From: QAMX01 sp964448855
GTDB lineage: Bacteria; Bacillota; Clostridia; Oscillospirales; QAMX01
Direction: 5' to 3'
Length of the DNA stretch: 64,000 nucleotides
Assembly (NCBI GenBank): GCA_964448855.1
Contig: CAYUXI010000002.1
Location: 62,001-126,000 of the forward strand
The notes under the pieces are model-generated. The model worked only from the letters and a program-made list of their open reading frames with translations. It was not told where the DNA came from and made no database searches. Below, piece by piece: positions 8,734-17,339 of this stretch. The position numbers and the translations under genes were made by a program. The stretch's first letter is position 1; each line of letters starts with the position of its first letter.

Positions 8734-9186
8734 TTACAGCGATGCGTCCACGACATTCACGGTCATTTCCGCGGAAACATCCGGATGCAGCTTGAGCTTG
8801 ACGGAGAACGTGCCGAGCGTCTTGATGGTGTCGGCGAGGACAACCTTGTTCTTCGGCACCTCGACGCCGTACTGCGACTGGATGGTTTCGGCGATTTCCT
8901 TCGCCGTCACCGCGCCGAACAGACGACTGCCGGTTCCGGACTTGACCGCGATGCGAATCGACTGACCGGACAGACGCGCCGCAACCTCCATCGCCGCGGC
9001 CTTTTCCGTTTCGGCCTTGTGCTTTCTGGCAGCGTCCTGCTGCTTCATGTTGTTCAGATTGGATGCGTTGGCTTCGACGGCCAGCTTGCGCGGCAACAGA
9101 AAATTGCGCACATATCCATCGGACGCCTCAACGAGCTGGCCCTTTTTGCCAAGACCCTTGACGTCCTGCTGTAAAATGACTTTCAT
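8734..9186 (-). CDS. rplI: 50S ribosomal protein L9
   Basis: 150 residues, full length. The N-terminal domain MKVILQQDVKGLGKKGQLVE with DGYVRNFLLPRKLA, the long charged connecting helix (about 41-75) and the C-terminal domain are typical of L9, which binds 23S rRNA near the L1 stalk. It lies 19 nt downstream of gdpP, the usual Bacillota arrangement, and is the last gene of the leftward operon that starts at about 14.5 kb. Confidence 0.97.
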   Translation of the reverse strand: MKVILQQDVKGLGKKGQLVEASDGYVRNFLLPRKLAVEANASNLNNMKQQDAARKHKAETEKAAAMEVAARLSGQSIRIAVKSGTGSRLFGAVTAKEIAETIQSQYGVEVPKNKVVLADTIKTLGTFSVKLKLHPDVSAEMTVNVVDASL

Positions 9187-9205
9187 AGTTCAGATTCCTC
9201 CGTTT

Positions 9206-11197
9206 TTACTGTTCGTAATTGTAAAGCATAATGGCGTCCTTCAAAAGGTTGACGGCCTCCTGCAGCGTTTTTCCGCGCAATTGTGCCCCGGCTGTTGTAA
9301 AATGGCCGCCGCCGCCGAGTTTTTCCATAATCAGCTGAACATTGATCCGCCCCAGCGAACGGGCGGAAATATTGATGGAGTCGCCAAACGGCGAAACGAC
9401 AAACGAACCGGCCACACCGGTGATGTTCATCAGATCGTCGGCCGCCTGTGCCGCAACAGCGCGGTCAACCGGCTGTTCCGAAGCGCTGATCGCATACATT
9501 CCGTCCACAAATTCAGCCCGCTTGACCAGCTCAGCCCGCGCCACATAATTGGCCATATCGCTCTGGAAGAGGCGCTTGACCTCGACGGAATCGGCACCCG
9601 CACGGCGCAGATAAGCCGCCGCCTCAAACGTCCGGCTGCCGGTCTTCAGGGCAAAGCTCTTGGTATCGAGCATGATGCCAGCCAGCATGGCACTGGCCTC
9701 CACGCGCAGCATATCGCCCGGATCGATGATGTACTGCAGCATTTCCGAAATCAGCTCGCAGACGGACGAAGCCGCCGGCTCGTGCACATTGAGCAGCGCG
9801 TTGCTGATATAGTCCGCCGACCGCCGGTGATGGTCAATCACGGCAATCCGGTTCATGGATTCCAGCAGCGACTGATCCTCCACGTAGTTCGGGCGATTGG
9901 TATCCACAACGACCATCAGCGCATTTTGATCCATTTCGATCATGGCCTGTTCGCCCGTGATCAGCACCCCCGCATAGTCCGGGTGATTTTCCAAAAGCTC
10001 AATCAGACTGCCCACGTTGTTCAACGTGCGGTCGATGACAATGTAGGCCTTCTTTCCGCACTTCCGGGCCGCGCAGACCACACCGGCCGCACCGCCGAGG
10101 CTGTCGAGATCGGAAATCTTATGCCCCATCACATACACGGCGGAGCTGTCCTCCAGCAGGCTCTTGAAGACGTTGGCCATCAGGCGCGTCTTGACCTTGG
10201 TACGTTTTTCCACCTCGTGCGTCATGCCGCCGAAAAATTCAAAGTGGACACGGCTGCGAATCACGACTTGGTCACCGCCGCGGGACAGCGCCATATCCAC
10301 AGCCAGCCGCGCAAAATGATCCAGCTCGGCGAGGGTTTCACCCTCCCGGCCAATCCCGATGCTGAGCGTCAACGCCATGCCGTTCGGTGCCGTCAGCTTC
10401 TTGACCTGCTCCAGAATGGGGAAGCGCTTCTCCAACATGGCGCGGTACGCTTTTTCGCGGATGACGAAGACATACTTGTCGCGATCCGTTTTCCGGAGAA
10501 AGCCCTGCTGCTCTGCAATCCACTGGTTCAGCATATCGTCCAGCCCGGCAATCAGCGTGGCACGGGCGGATTCGTTGCCGCTTTTTCCCAGCTCCTCGTA
10601 ATTGTCGCAGATGATTTCACCGACCACCTGCCGGTTTTCATCCAGCATGGTGTGCAGATGGATTTCTTCCGTGCAGTCCAGCCAGTACAGCGCGGCGCAG
10701 AGCGTCTGATATTCTCCGGCCTCCTGATGCAGAAGCGTCGCACGGATGTCAAAATACCGCTCTCCAATGACCACAAGCTCCGGATACTGCGTCTGCCCCT
10801 CTAAAATCCAGTGGAGCTGAAAGCCCTGAATCAGCTGCCCGATTTCCAGACTGTAATAGTGCGGCGGACAATCCGTCAGCGCAAGGAACTGCTCGTTGCA
10901 CCAGATGATTTCACCGGTGTTGACGTTCAGCAGCACCATTGGCACCGGCATACTGACCAGCGAGTCGTTGGAGGACAGATCGGTGCTGTGCGTCAGCGCA
11001 TCCACATAGCGGGACACCGCATTCCGGCGCTTCCGCGAGGAATGGAGAAAAAAGGCGAACAGCAGGAGGGAGACAACCAGCTCCACTGCCGCAATCCACC
11101 ATTCGCGGAGATAGAATGTTACGGCGGTGAAGACCAGCATGACCGCAAAATAGCATGAAAAGCCAGAGTTCAGCATACGGGCGATTTTCTTTTCCAT
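9206..11197 (-). CDS. gdpP: Cyclic-di-AMP phosphodiesterase GdpP
   Basis: 663 residues with the full GdpP architecture: two membrane helices (about 13-52), a PAS-like domain (about 80-190), a degenerate GGDEF domain (about 200-310, ALSRGGDQ in place of the catalytic loop) and a DHH/DHHA1 phosphodiesterase (about 345-650). Metal-binding motifs are MGHKISDLDSLG, VVDTNRP and IDHHRR; the DHHA1 end shows GGGGHFTTAGAQ. It hydrolyses the signalling nucleotide c-di-AMP, affecting wall homeostasis and osmotic balance in Bacillota. It sits just upstream of rplI as in Bacillus (yybT-rplI). Confidence 0.96.
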   Translation of the reverse strand: MEKKIARMLNSGFSCYFAVMLVFTAVTFYLREWWIAAVELVVSLLLFAFFLHSSRKRRNAVSRYVDALTHSTDLSSNDSLVSMPVPMVLLNVNTGEIIWCNEQFLALTDCPPHYYSLEIGQLIQGFQLHWILEGQTQYPELVVIGERYFDIRATLLHQEAGEYQTLCAALYWLDCTEEIHLHTMLDENRQVVGEIICDNYEELGKSGNESARATLIAGLDDMLNQWIAEQQGFLRKTDRDKYVFVIREKAYRAMLEKRFPILEQVKKLTAPNGMALTLSIGIGREGETLAELDHFARLAVDMALSRGGDQVVIRSRVHFEFFGGMTHEVEKRTKVKTRLMANVFKSLLEDSSAVYVMGHKISDLDSLGGAAGVVCAARKCGKKAYIVIDRTLNNVGSLIELLENHPDYAGVLITGEQAMIEMDQNALMVVVDTNRPNYVEDQSLLESMNRIAVIDHHRRSADYISNALLNVHEPAASSVCELISEMLQYIIDPGDMLRVEASAMLAGIMLDTKSFALKTGSRTFEAAAYLRRAGADSVEVKRLFQSDMANYVARAELVKRAEFVDGMYAISASEQPVDRAVAAQAADDLMNITGVAGSFVVSPFGDSINISARSLGRINVQLIMEKLGGGGHFTTAGAQLRGKTLQEAVNLLKDAIMLYNYEQ

Positions 11198-11282
11198 GGT
11201 TTGCCGAATCCTTTCCTGTTTTGATGCAATGACTCCGCACAGATTCTATGATCGCTGATGCCCGGCCGCTCCGCAGCGGATA

Positions 11283-12407
11283 TCAGCCGAGCACGTTCCG
11301 GGGCACCCAGCCGATGGCACCGGCCTCGTTTTTGACGTAGAGATACCCAGAACAGGTGTCGTCCAGCAGCGCCAGCGTTTCTCCGGCAGATACCGGCAGC
11401 CGCGCCGACACGGAGCTGCGAAGATAGCGCGGTGCATCGTCTCTGACGATGCATTCGTTTTTGACCAGTCCGGTCTGACCGGAGCCGGTCAGACGGCAGA
11501 GTGAAAAATCCGTCCCTTCGGAGAGAATCTCCAGATGATAGTCCGGCCAGAGATCCTTCAAAACCGGCCAGGGCGATGCATCCGGCGTATAATCCCGGTG
11601 CGCCGAAAAGCGGGGATAGCGGTCTTCGCTGACGGTTTCGTAGCGATATCCGTCGGCTGTGCGCGTCACAACGAGCGCATTCAGCTGGGAGAATTCCTTC
11701 ACGCCGATGCCGCCGTCAATCCCGATGATGTTGCGCGTGCGGTCGATGATCGGGTTGCAGGAGTTGCCGGACAGCAGGCTGTTCCAGACCGGCGTATGCC
11801 CAACGAGAACGGTCTTCCCGGTGTGGTTTTGCCCCTGCGTCAAAAACGGATCGTTTTTCAAAAGCTCCTGCTCTGTGCTGTCCCGCCAGTTCTCCGACGG
11901 GGTCAGACCCGCATGGACGAAAACGTGATCCTCGGTTTCCAGCCCAAACGGCAGCGCACGGACAAAATCGCCTTCCGCCTGAAAGCGTTCGGCCAGCTCC
12001 GCACGGACGGCCTCGAAGTTCTCCATCGTGACCTCGTGAATGCCGCACTGCTCCGCCCATTCGAAAAACAGAATGCCGTAGTGCTGGGCGCGGTATTCGC
12101 GGAAATGGTTGAACACGCGCTCCGGTGAGCCGCGGAAGAAATACCAGTCGATCAGCCGATCCATATTGCCCTTCAGAACGACCACGTTTTCCTGCTGAGC
12201 CAGCTGCATCACCGTGCGCAGCGCGTCATGGCTGTCTTCGCCGCGGTTGATGTAGTCGCCCATCAGGACGACCAGATCCTCCGCGCCGGGCTTCAGGCGC
12301 TCCAGCAGTCGGCGCAGCAGCAGACCTTCTCCATGAATGTCGCTGATGGCGATGATGCGCCGGCAGCTGCGCGCCTCCCGCTGACCCCAATGATTTGCTT
12401 CACTCAT
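11283..12407 (-). CDS. PPP-type metallophosphoesterase with C-terminal SH3-like domain
   Basis: 374 residues. The N-terminal two thirds is a calcineurin-like phosphoesterase: ISDIHGE, GDYINRGED, KGNMD, VHAG and VGHTP supply the two-metal centre (the usual GNHD/E is GNMD, so one ligand is changed). Bacterial relatives include serine/threonine phosphatases and diadenosine-tetraphosphatase-like enzymes; the substrate cannot be chosen. The last about 45 residues (SAGETLALLDDTCSGYLYVK, then GAIGWVPRNVLG) resemble a bacterial SH3 domain. The ATG is 2 nt after the upstream stop, with AAGGATC as ribosome site. It lies in the gdpP-rplI operon. Confidence 0.85.
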   Translation of the reverse strand: MSEANHWGQREARSCRRIIAISDIHGEGLLLRRLLERLKPGAEDLVVLMGDYINRGEDSHDALRTVMQLAQQENVVVLKGNMDRLIDWYFFRGSPERVFNHFREYRAQHYGILFFEWAEQCGIHEVTMENFEAVRAELAERFQAEGDFVRALPFGLETEDHVFVHAGLTPSENWRDSTEQELLKNDPFLTQGQNHTGKTVLVGHTPVWNSLLSGNSCNPIIDRTRNIIGIDGGIGVKEFSQLNALVVTRTADGYRYETVSEDRYPRFSAHRDYTPDASPWPVLKDLWPDYHLEILSEGTDFSLCRLTGSGQTGLVKNECIVRDDAPRYLRSSVSARLPVSAGETLALLDDTCSGYLYVKNEAGAIGWVPRNVLG

Positions 12408-12409
12408 TT

Positions 12410-13183
12410 TTATAGATCCTTCAATCCCATCGCCTTCAGATTCTGATAGCTGATGGCCAGGCTGTCAAACGGATCGCGGCCGTAGCAGTCATCCTGTTCA
12501 ACAATGCAGGTATCCACACCGGCTGCGGCACAGGCGTCGTTGATGGCCTTCCAGTTCAGGTTGCCTTCGCCGATTTCCTTGAAAATCCGTTCGCCGTCCT
12601 TGGTCACGCCGTAATCCTTGTAGTGGATGACGTGCATCCGACCGGTCAGCTTGCGAATCCATGCGGCCGGGTCGCCGCCACCGGCTGCAATCCAGTGGAC
12701 GTCGAGCTCCGCGTCGAGCACGTTGGAATGCTCATAGATCAGATCCAGCCCTGTTTTGTCGCCAAAGCGGCAGAGCTCAAAGGCGTGGTTGTGGACGACA
12801 AAGTGGATGCCGTGCGCCGCCAGACCGACGGCGACCTTTTCGGCGCGCTCACCAAATGCGGCATAGGCTTCCGCCGATTCCATATGTCCGGTGAAGCCGA
12901 TTCCGGCGTTCGGGCAGCCGAAAACGAGATGCTTCTCAATCATTTCTTCCAGATTGTTCTCATAGCGATCCATGCCGAAATGCGTTGCGACAATTTTCAG
13001 CCCGTTTTCGTCCATGATGCGTCGCATGGTTTCGTTCGGAATTTCTGCCACGCCGGAAATCTGCACGGCGCGATAGCCGATTTTAGCAATTTTTTCTGCT
13101 GTTCTGCGGATGTTTTCCTCATCCTTGCAGAACTGACGGACGGTGTACAGCTGCGCTGCAATTTTCATTGGATACATATCCAT
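12410..13183 (-). CDS. Sugar phosphate isomerase/epimerase (TIM barrel)
   Basis: 257 residues from the ATG that follows GGAAAGGA by 4 nt; a longer TTG start at 13210 has no ribosome site. The xylose-isomerase-like AP2 barrel is recognised by KIAAQLYTVRQF, GYRAVQISG, VVHNHAFEL, LDVHWIAAGG, MHVIHYKDY, and the ending GEGNLNWKAI with a VEQDDC strand. His and Glu/Asp residues at strand ends would bind a divalent metal. Relatives interconvert sugars, inosose-type polyols or keto-sugars. Located 29 nt after the unknown TIM-barrel gene, suggesting a small carbohydrate module upstream of gdpP. Confidence 0.88.
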   Translation of the reverse strand: MDMYPMKIAAQLYTVRQFCKDEENIRRTAEKIAKIGYRAVQISGVAEIPNETMRRIMDENGLKIVATHFGMDRYENNLEEMIEKHLVFGCPNAGIGFTGHMESAEAYAAFGERAEKVAVGLAAHGIHFVVHNHAFELCRFGDKTGLDLIYEHSNVLDAELDVHWIAAGGGDPAAWIRKLTGRMHVIHYKDYGVTKDGERIFKEIGEGNLNWKAINDACAAAGVDTCIVEQDDCYGRDPFDSLAISYQNLKAMGLKDL

Positions 13184-13212
13184 CAAATCCTTTCCGGTTG
13201 ATTCTGTCAAGC

Positions 13213-14457
13213 TCAGACCATTTCCAGGAAGAGCCAGCCGCCACTCTCAATCTCCAGATTCAGCCCGTCCTTCGGAGCGGCCAATACCTCACAATGCTCC
13301 CCACGGTGGAGAATCACCATGCTCGTCGTTGACTTCAGACAGACGTGAACCGTTGCGGACGCGTCGAGCGGGTTCTGCGTATTGACGAGCAGCATGGCGC
13401 GCTTGTTGGTCGTTTCGTTTTCAAATGTCCCTGCGACGATGGCACCGTCGGCAGCAATGGAGCCGGTGCGCCGAATGACGACATCTGACTGCTTGTACGG
13501 CAGCTCATTCAACTGTCGGCGAATGCGCGGGTGGGTGTTGTTCAGGTCACCGCAGACGCAGATGCCCGTGTTTTTGTATTTCAGATAGTCCGACCCGACG
13601 GCGTGAATTTCGCGGTTGACGCGCTGCACGCTGTCGTACATCGGATTCTTTTCGCCGGCCTCCGTGACACACGCCGTCGCATCATCCCACCAGCCCTTGG
13701 AGTAGGAGGCGTGCATGATGGCGCGTGCGCCGAATGCGAGGGAAAGCCCCACCTGCCAGCGGAGCTGGAACGTGTCAATGGCTTCCTCCGGCGTCCAGGC
13801 ACCGGCCTGCAAAATCATCCAGAGCGCTTTCCCGCTGCGTCGGCAGGCGGAGGCGGCAATGTCCAGATTTTCGAAATACCGGTCAAACGGCCCGTCCTCT
13901 CCGCCAGTCAGCGGATAGAAGTCGAGACAGAGGTAGGGCAGATCAATCGTCTGCAGATACCGCTCAATGTAATCGGAATAGCGGCCGACGCCGAGCTGCG
14001 AAACCGTCTGCTCCTGCGTATTCCCGGCGACACTGGCGTAATTCGGGTACAGATTGACAAAGGGCATTTTGTTGGGCAAAAACCGCCGATAATACTGAAT
14101 GACGTCGTTGATGTGCTTGAAGTCCTGCACATTGGGCTCATCGATCAGATAATCGCCCCAGATCGCCTGACTGACGGGATAGACCGAACGGACGCGTTCG
14201 ACCGTCTGAAGCGGGAAGGTCTCTTCATAGTGACCGGCGTTGGAGCCGTCACCGCCCCACCACATCTGAAAATTGCCGGAGGAAATGATGCCAATCCGGT
14301 GCTTCATACAAAGGTCCAGCAGGCGGGCACGCGGCCGAACGCTGACCAGAAAATCCACGCCCACTTCAGCCAGCCTCCGAACGCCCTCTGCGTCCCAAAG
14401 ATTTTCCGAAAGATAATAGATGCCGACGGGATATCGGCCTGATAAGTGTTCCAACAT
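13213..14457 (-). CDS. Predicted TIM-barrel glycoside-hydrolase-like protein, function unknown
   Basis: 414 residues from the ATG 7 nt after GGAGG; the in-frame TTG further upstream lacks a ribosome site. I cannot assign a family. Visible features are a barrel-like start (PVGIYYLSENLWDAEGVRRL), strands ending in acidic residues (WGDYLIDEPNVQDF, YLCLDFYPLTGGEDG), WMILQAGAWTPEEA, and a C-terminal beta-rich domain with hydrophobic strands (IVAGTFENETTNKRAMLLVN). The DEP and DFYP acidic positions resemble catalytic acids of retaining barrel hydrolases. No signal peptide, so it would act in the cytoplasm. First gene of the operon leading to gdpP-rplI. Confidence 0.65.
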   Translation of the reverse strand: MLEHLSGRYPVGIYYLSENLWDAEGVRRLAEVGVDFLVSVRPRARLLDLCMKHRIGIISSGNFQMWWGGDGSNAGHYEETFPLQTVERVRSVYPVSQAIWGDYLIDEPNVQDFKHINDVIQYYRRFLPNKMPFVNLYPNYASVAGNTQEQTVSQLGVGRYSDYIERYLQTIDLPYLCLDFYPLTGGEDGPFDRYFENLDIAASACRRSGKALWMILQAGAWTPEEAIDTFQLRWQVGLSLAFGARAIMHASYSKGWWDDATACVTEAGEKNPMYDSVQRVNREIHAVGSDYLKYKNTGICVCGDLNNTHPRIRRQLNELPYKQSDVVIRRTGSIAADGAIVAGTFENETTNKRAMLLVNTQNPLDASATVHVCLKSTTSMVILHRGEHCEVLAAPKDGLNLEIESGGWLFLEMV

Positions 14458-14516
14458 CGAATATACCTCCATGAGCTGCAAAGCAGTGATTCACTCTCGT
14501 ATCGGATATCACATTT

Positions 14517-14525
14517 ATTATATCA
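14517..14525 (-). promoter_or_regulatory. Extended -10 promoter of the leftward gdpP-rplI operon
   Basis: On the minus strand the sequence reads TGATATAAT, a consensus -10 with the extended TGn motif. The -35 region is poor. It lies 60 bp upstream of the first gene and is divergent from the promoter at 14608-14636. Confidence 0.65.
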
Positions 14526-14607
14526 CATTATTGCATGACATGGTTCGCCGGGTTCCAATTTTTTTCACGGGTTCCGGTAAATTCCCCGAAAAAAATACGC
14601 CGGACGC

Positions 14608-14636
14608 TTGCCATTTCCTTCAATCCGGTGTATAAT
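14608..14636 (+). promoter_or_regulatory. Promoter of DapA-like lyase and rpe
   Basis: TTGCCA (14608-14613), 17 nt, TATAAT (14631-14636). Confidence 0.8.
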
Positions 14637-14683
14637 GATGTCACTGCAGGTGCAGTAAACCGATGCAAAGGAGCATTCTCTTC

Positions 14684-15628
14684 ATGAAAAATGCGCAAAT
14701 TCAGTCCGGCGTCTGGCCAACCATGATTACACCGTTTACAGACGACGGAAAAATTGATTACGGAATGGTAGAAAAGCTGATTGAATGGTATATCGAACGC
14801 GGCGTTGCCGGAATTTTTGCCGTTTGTCAGTCCTCTGAGATGTTCTTCCTGAGCGAGGAAGAAAAGGTGGAGCTTGCGACGTTCATTGTCGATCATGTCA
14901 AGGGGCGCGTCGGCGTGGTGGCCAGCGGCCATACGGCTGACGATTTCGACCAGCAGCTCCGCACCGTCCACGCGATGGCCGCAACCGGCGCGGATAATAT
15001 TGTCCTGCTGCCCAACCGCTTTGCCCGCGCAGACGAGAGCGACGATGTCCTGATGAGCAATCTGGAAGCGTTCCTGCAAAAGGTGGATCCGGAGATTTCC
15101 TTTGGCTTCTATGAATGCCCCGCCCCCTATAAGCGCGTTCTGACGCCGAAGGTGCTGTCCTTCCTTGCGGATACCGGCCGCTTCACGTTTATGAAGGACA
15201 CCTGCTGCGATGCCGAACAGGTTCAGGCAAAGATTCAGGCCGGACGCGGCCAGATCAAGGTGTTCAACGCAAACTGCTCGCAGCTGCTGATGACGCTGCA
15301 GGCCGGTGCCTCCGGCTTCTCCGGTGTCATGGCGAACTTCCATCCGGAGCTGTATGCATGGCTGTGCAACCATTATGAATCGCAGCCGGGGCTGGCGCAT
15401 CGCGTCCAGAACTTCCTCGGCATCGCCTCCTGCATCGAAGCCCGGATGTATCCGGTCTGCGCGAAAAAATACCTGAAGACCTTCTTCTTCCCGGAAATGA
15501 GCGATTTCACCCGTTCGCTCAACCGCGATTCGTTCGTTCCGAGCTTCTATACCGAGCTGCTGGAAATGGAAGCGCTCTACAGAGAGCTGCTGTCCGTCTG
15601 GGAACTCGATCTTGGCGTTCGCGTCTAA
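14684..15628 (+). CDS. Dihydrodipicolinate synthase/N-acetylneuraminate lyase superfamily protein
   Basis: 314 residues from the ATG preceded by AAAGGAG (10-nt spacing). It is a class I aldolase-type (beta/alpha)8 barrel: the Schiff-base Lys is in FTFMKDTCCD and the catalytic Tyr in SFGFYECPAP. The usual GTTGE substrate-carboxylate motif is replaced by CQSSE (AVCQSSEMFFLS). It is therefore unlikely to be the lysine-pathway DapA and may cleave or form another keto-acid or sugar acid. A paralogue with the same kind of motif (CASSE) lies at 55803-56726 beside glycosidases. rpe follows 4 nt after the stop, implying co-transcription. Confidence 0.88.
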   Translation: MKNAQIQSGVWPTMITPFTDDGKIDYGMVEKLIEWYIERGVAGIFAVCQSSEMFFLSEEEKVELATFIVDHVKGRVGVVASGHTADDFDQQLRTVHAMAATGADNIVLLPNRFARADESDDVLMSNLEAFLQKVDPEISFGFYECPAPYKRVLTPKVLSFLADTGRFTFMKDTCCDAEQVQAKIQAGRGQIKVFNANCSQLLMTLQAGASGFSGVMANFHPELYAWLCNHYESQPGLAHRVQNFLGIASCIEARMYPVCAKKYLKTFFFPEMSDFTRSLNRDSFVPSFYTELLEMEALYRELLSVWELDLGVRV

Positions 15629-15632
15629 GCGT

Positions 15633-16280
15633 ATGGTCAAGGTTTCTCCTTCGATTCTGTCGGCGAATTTTGCCGATTTCGGGACGGCTGTCCGTCAGCT
15701 GGATGAGGCCGGTGCCGACCTGATTCACTGCGACGTCATGGACGGGATGTTCGTCCAGAACATCACCTTCGGCCAGTCCACCATCCGCGACCTCCGCAAG
15801 CTGACACGGACGCCGCTGGACGTTCACCTGATGATCTGTGACCCCATCCGCTATCTGGACGATTTCGCGGCGGCCGGTGCGGATATCCTCACCGTTCATG
15901 CGGAAGCCTGCACCCACCTGCACCGCGCCGTGCAGCAGATTCATGCGCTGGGGCTCAAGGCCGGTGTCAGCCTGAACCCGGCGACGTCCCCGGAGGTCTG
16001 CCGCTACCTGATGGATGATGTCGATCTGATTCTCTGTATGTCCGTCAACCCCGGCTTCGGCGGCCAGCAGTTCATTCCGGCCACGCTGGACAAGCTGCGC
16101 GTGCTGCGTGAAATGATTCAGGCCTCCGGCCGGCCGATCATGCTGGAGGTCGATGGCGGTGTCCATACAGGGAATGCCGCCGCCGTCCGCGAAGCCGGTG
16201 CTGATGTCCTCGTCGCGGGCAGCGCCGTCTTCTCCGCACTGGATATGCGCGCCGCCATTCAGACCATTCGCGGCTGCTGA
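15633..16280 (+). CDS. rpe: Ribulose-phosphate 3-epimerase
   Basis: 215 residues from the ATG that begins MVKVSPSILSANFADFG; an in-frame TTG start 7 codons earlier would overlap the upstream gene and fits the family less well. Motifs: HCDVMDGMFVQNITFG, DVHLMICDP, LCMSVNPGFGGQQF and EVDGGVHTGNA supply the metal-binding His/Asp residues and phosphate grip of this barrel. It interconverts ribulose-5-phosphate and xylulose-5-phosphate in the non-oxidative pentose phosphate pathway. It has no obvious ribosome site of its own, so it probably depends on translational coupling. Ends at the terminator 16308-16343. Confidence 0.95.
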   Translation: MVKVSPSILSANFADFGTAVRQLDEAGADLIHCDVMDGMFVQNITFGQSTIRDLRKLTRTPLDVHLMICDPIRYLDDFAAAGADILTVHAEACTHLHRAVQQIHALGLKAGVSLNPATSPEVCRYLMDDVDLILCMSVNPGFGGQQFIPATLDKLRVLREMIQASGRPIMLEVDGGVHTGNAAAVREAGADVLVAGSAVFSALDMRAAIQTIRGC

Positions 16281-16307
16281 GCTCCATCTAACCCGATCAA
16301 AAACGCA

Positions 16308-16343
16308 GAGAGCGCCCGGAACACCCCGGACGCTCTCTTTTTT
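16308..16343 (+). terminator. Intrinsic terminator after rpe
   Basis: GAGAGCG and CCGG strands pair with CCGG and CGCTCTC (one internal mismatch), followed by six T residues. Confidence 0.9.
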
Positions 16344-16408
16344 GGAAAATACGGCACCCATACAGACGCTGCCGGGCAGGAACGCCGGAATTTTCGAAGA
16401 CCCGGCAC

Positions 16409-16437
16409 TTGTTTTTTGCAGACGGGAGGTGTATAAT
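16409..16437 (+). promoter_or_regulatory. Promoter of the queuosine-precursor transporter leader
   Basis: TTGTTT (16409-16414), 17 nt, TATAAT (16432-16437). The predicted start, about 16444, is followed by a structured leader with its own terminator. Confidence 0.75.
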
Positions 16438-16444
16438 AAGCACA

Positions 16445-16528
16445 CCGACAGTTCGATTGTACCATCCTGTCGTTAAACAAAACCAGGGCTGTTTTACGGC
16501 TCTGCCTGCTGCAGAGCCTTTCTTTTTT
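16445..16528 (+). promoter_or_regulatory. Transcription-attenuation leader, possible preQ1-type riboswitch
   Basis: Between the promoter and the transporter gene lie a 6-bp stem (CGACAG 16446-16451 with CTGTCG 16467-16472), a loop starting TTC, and an A-rich tail (TTAAACAAAACCA). Loop TTGT (16457-16460) can pair with tail ACAA (16477-16480), giving an H-type pseudoknot like the class I preQ1 aptamer. Then follows a full terminator: GGCTCTGC/GCAGAGCC (16498-16518) plus TTTCTTTTTT. CAGGGCT (16484-16490) can pair with GGCTCTG (16498-16504), a competing antiterminator. The ligand is inferred from the downstream gene; the conserved preQ1 core is not matched exactly. Confidence 0.5.
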
Positions 16529-16571
16529 GGAAGCGCTGCAGCCCGGGAACTTTTCTTTTGCATGGGGACCG

Positions 16572-17339
16572 ATGATGAATACCGAACCTTTCCAGACGAA
16601 ATCGCGCTGGCTGCGGCGCGAACGAAACGAAACGGAGCTTCTGCTCCGCAATATCCCACCCATGGTGCTGACGCTGTTTGTTGTCAGCGTAATCGGCATG
16701 AATCTGCTGGCCGGGAAGACGCTGCTGCAAACGGAGTGGATCGCGCTGGACGGCGGCATCCTGCTCTCGTGGCTGTCGTTTCTCTGCATGGATCTGGTGA
16801 CGCGCTATTTCGGCGCCCGCGCCGCCAACCGGATGGCCGTGCTGGCCACTGGGATTCACCTGCTGGTCTGCCTGATTTTCCATCTGGCCAGCCGGATTCC
16901 GTCTCAGGCAGACGACTATACCGCGTGGAACCGGATTTTCGGCGGAACGTGGATTGTGCTGCTCGGCAGCACGGTCGCCTTTCTGGCGTCTGCGTTTCTC
17001 AATAATTTCCTGAACCGGGCGATCGGACGCGCCTTTCGCAGACACCCGGACGGGCGACTCGCCTATGCCGTTCCGTCCTTCGTCTCCACCTTCGTCGGCC
17101 AGTTTGCAGATAACCTGATTTTTTCGCTCATTGTTTTCGTATGGCTCGCCCCGACCTTCTGGGACGGCTTTCACTGGACAGTGCCGCAATGCATCGCCTG
17201 CGCACTCACGGGGGCCGTCGCTGAGCTGATGATGGAGATGCTCTTTGTACCGCTCGGCTACCGCATCCTGCGGAACTGGAAGCAGCACCGGGTTGGCCGG
17301 GAATATTTGGAACAGATCAACGGAGGAACACACCCATGA
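16572..17339 (+). CDS. Queuosine precursor transporter, VUT family (DUF165/YhhQ)
   Basis: 255 residues from the ATG after a weak GGGGA site; a TTG at 16527 would start inside the leader terminator. Six hydrophobic helices are visible, with VVSVIGMNLLAGK, LDGGILLSWLSFLCMDLVTR and a conserved SFVSTFVGQFADNLIFSLIV helix. These are typical of the VUT family (Pfam PF02592), whose members import queuosine precursors such as preQ1/preQ0 for tRNA modification. The attenuator in its leader fits control by such a precursor. The stop overlaps the next start (ATGA), so the following SDR gene is coupled to it. Confidence 0.88.
   Translation: MMNTEPFQTKSRWLRRERNETELLLRNIPPMVLTLFVVSVIGMNLLAGKTLLQTEWIALDGGILLSWLSFLCMDLVTRYFGARAANRMAVLATGIHLLVCLIFHLASRIPSQADDYTAWNRIFGGTWIVLLGSTVAFLASAFLNNFLNRAIGRAFRRHPDGRLAYAVPSFVSTFVGQFADNLIFSLIVFVWLAPTFWDGFHWTVPQCIACALTGAVAELMMEMLFVPLGYRILRNWKQHRVGREYLEQINGGTHP

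Noticed and set aside
14663..14683. Upstream ATG as the start of the first DapA-like protein
   Set aside because: The AAAGGAG ribosome site lies downstream of it and is correctly spaced for the ATG at 14684.
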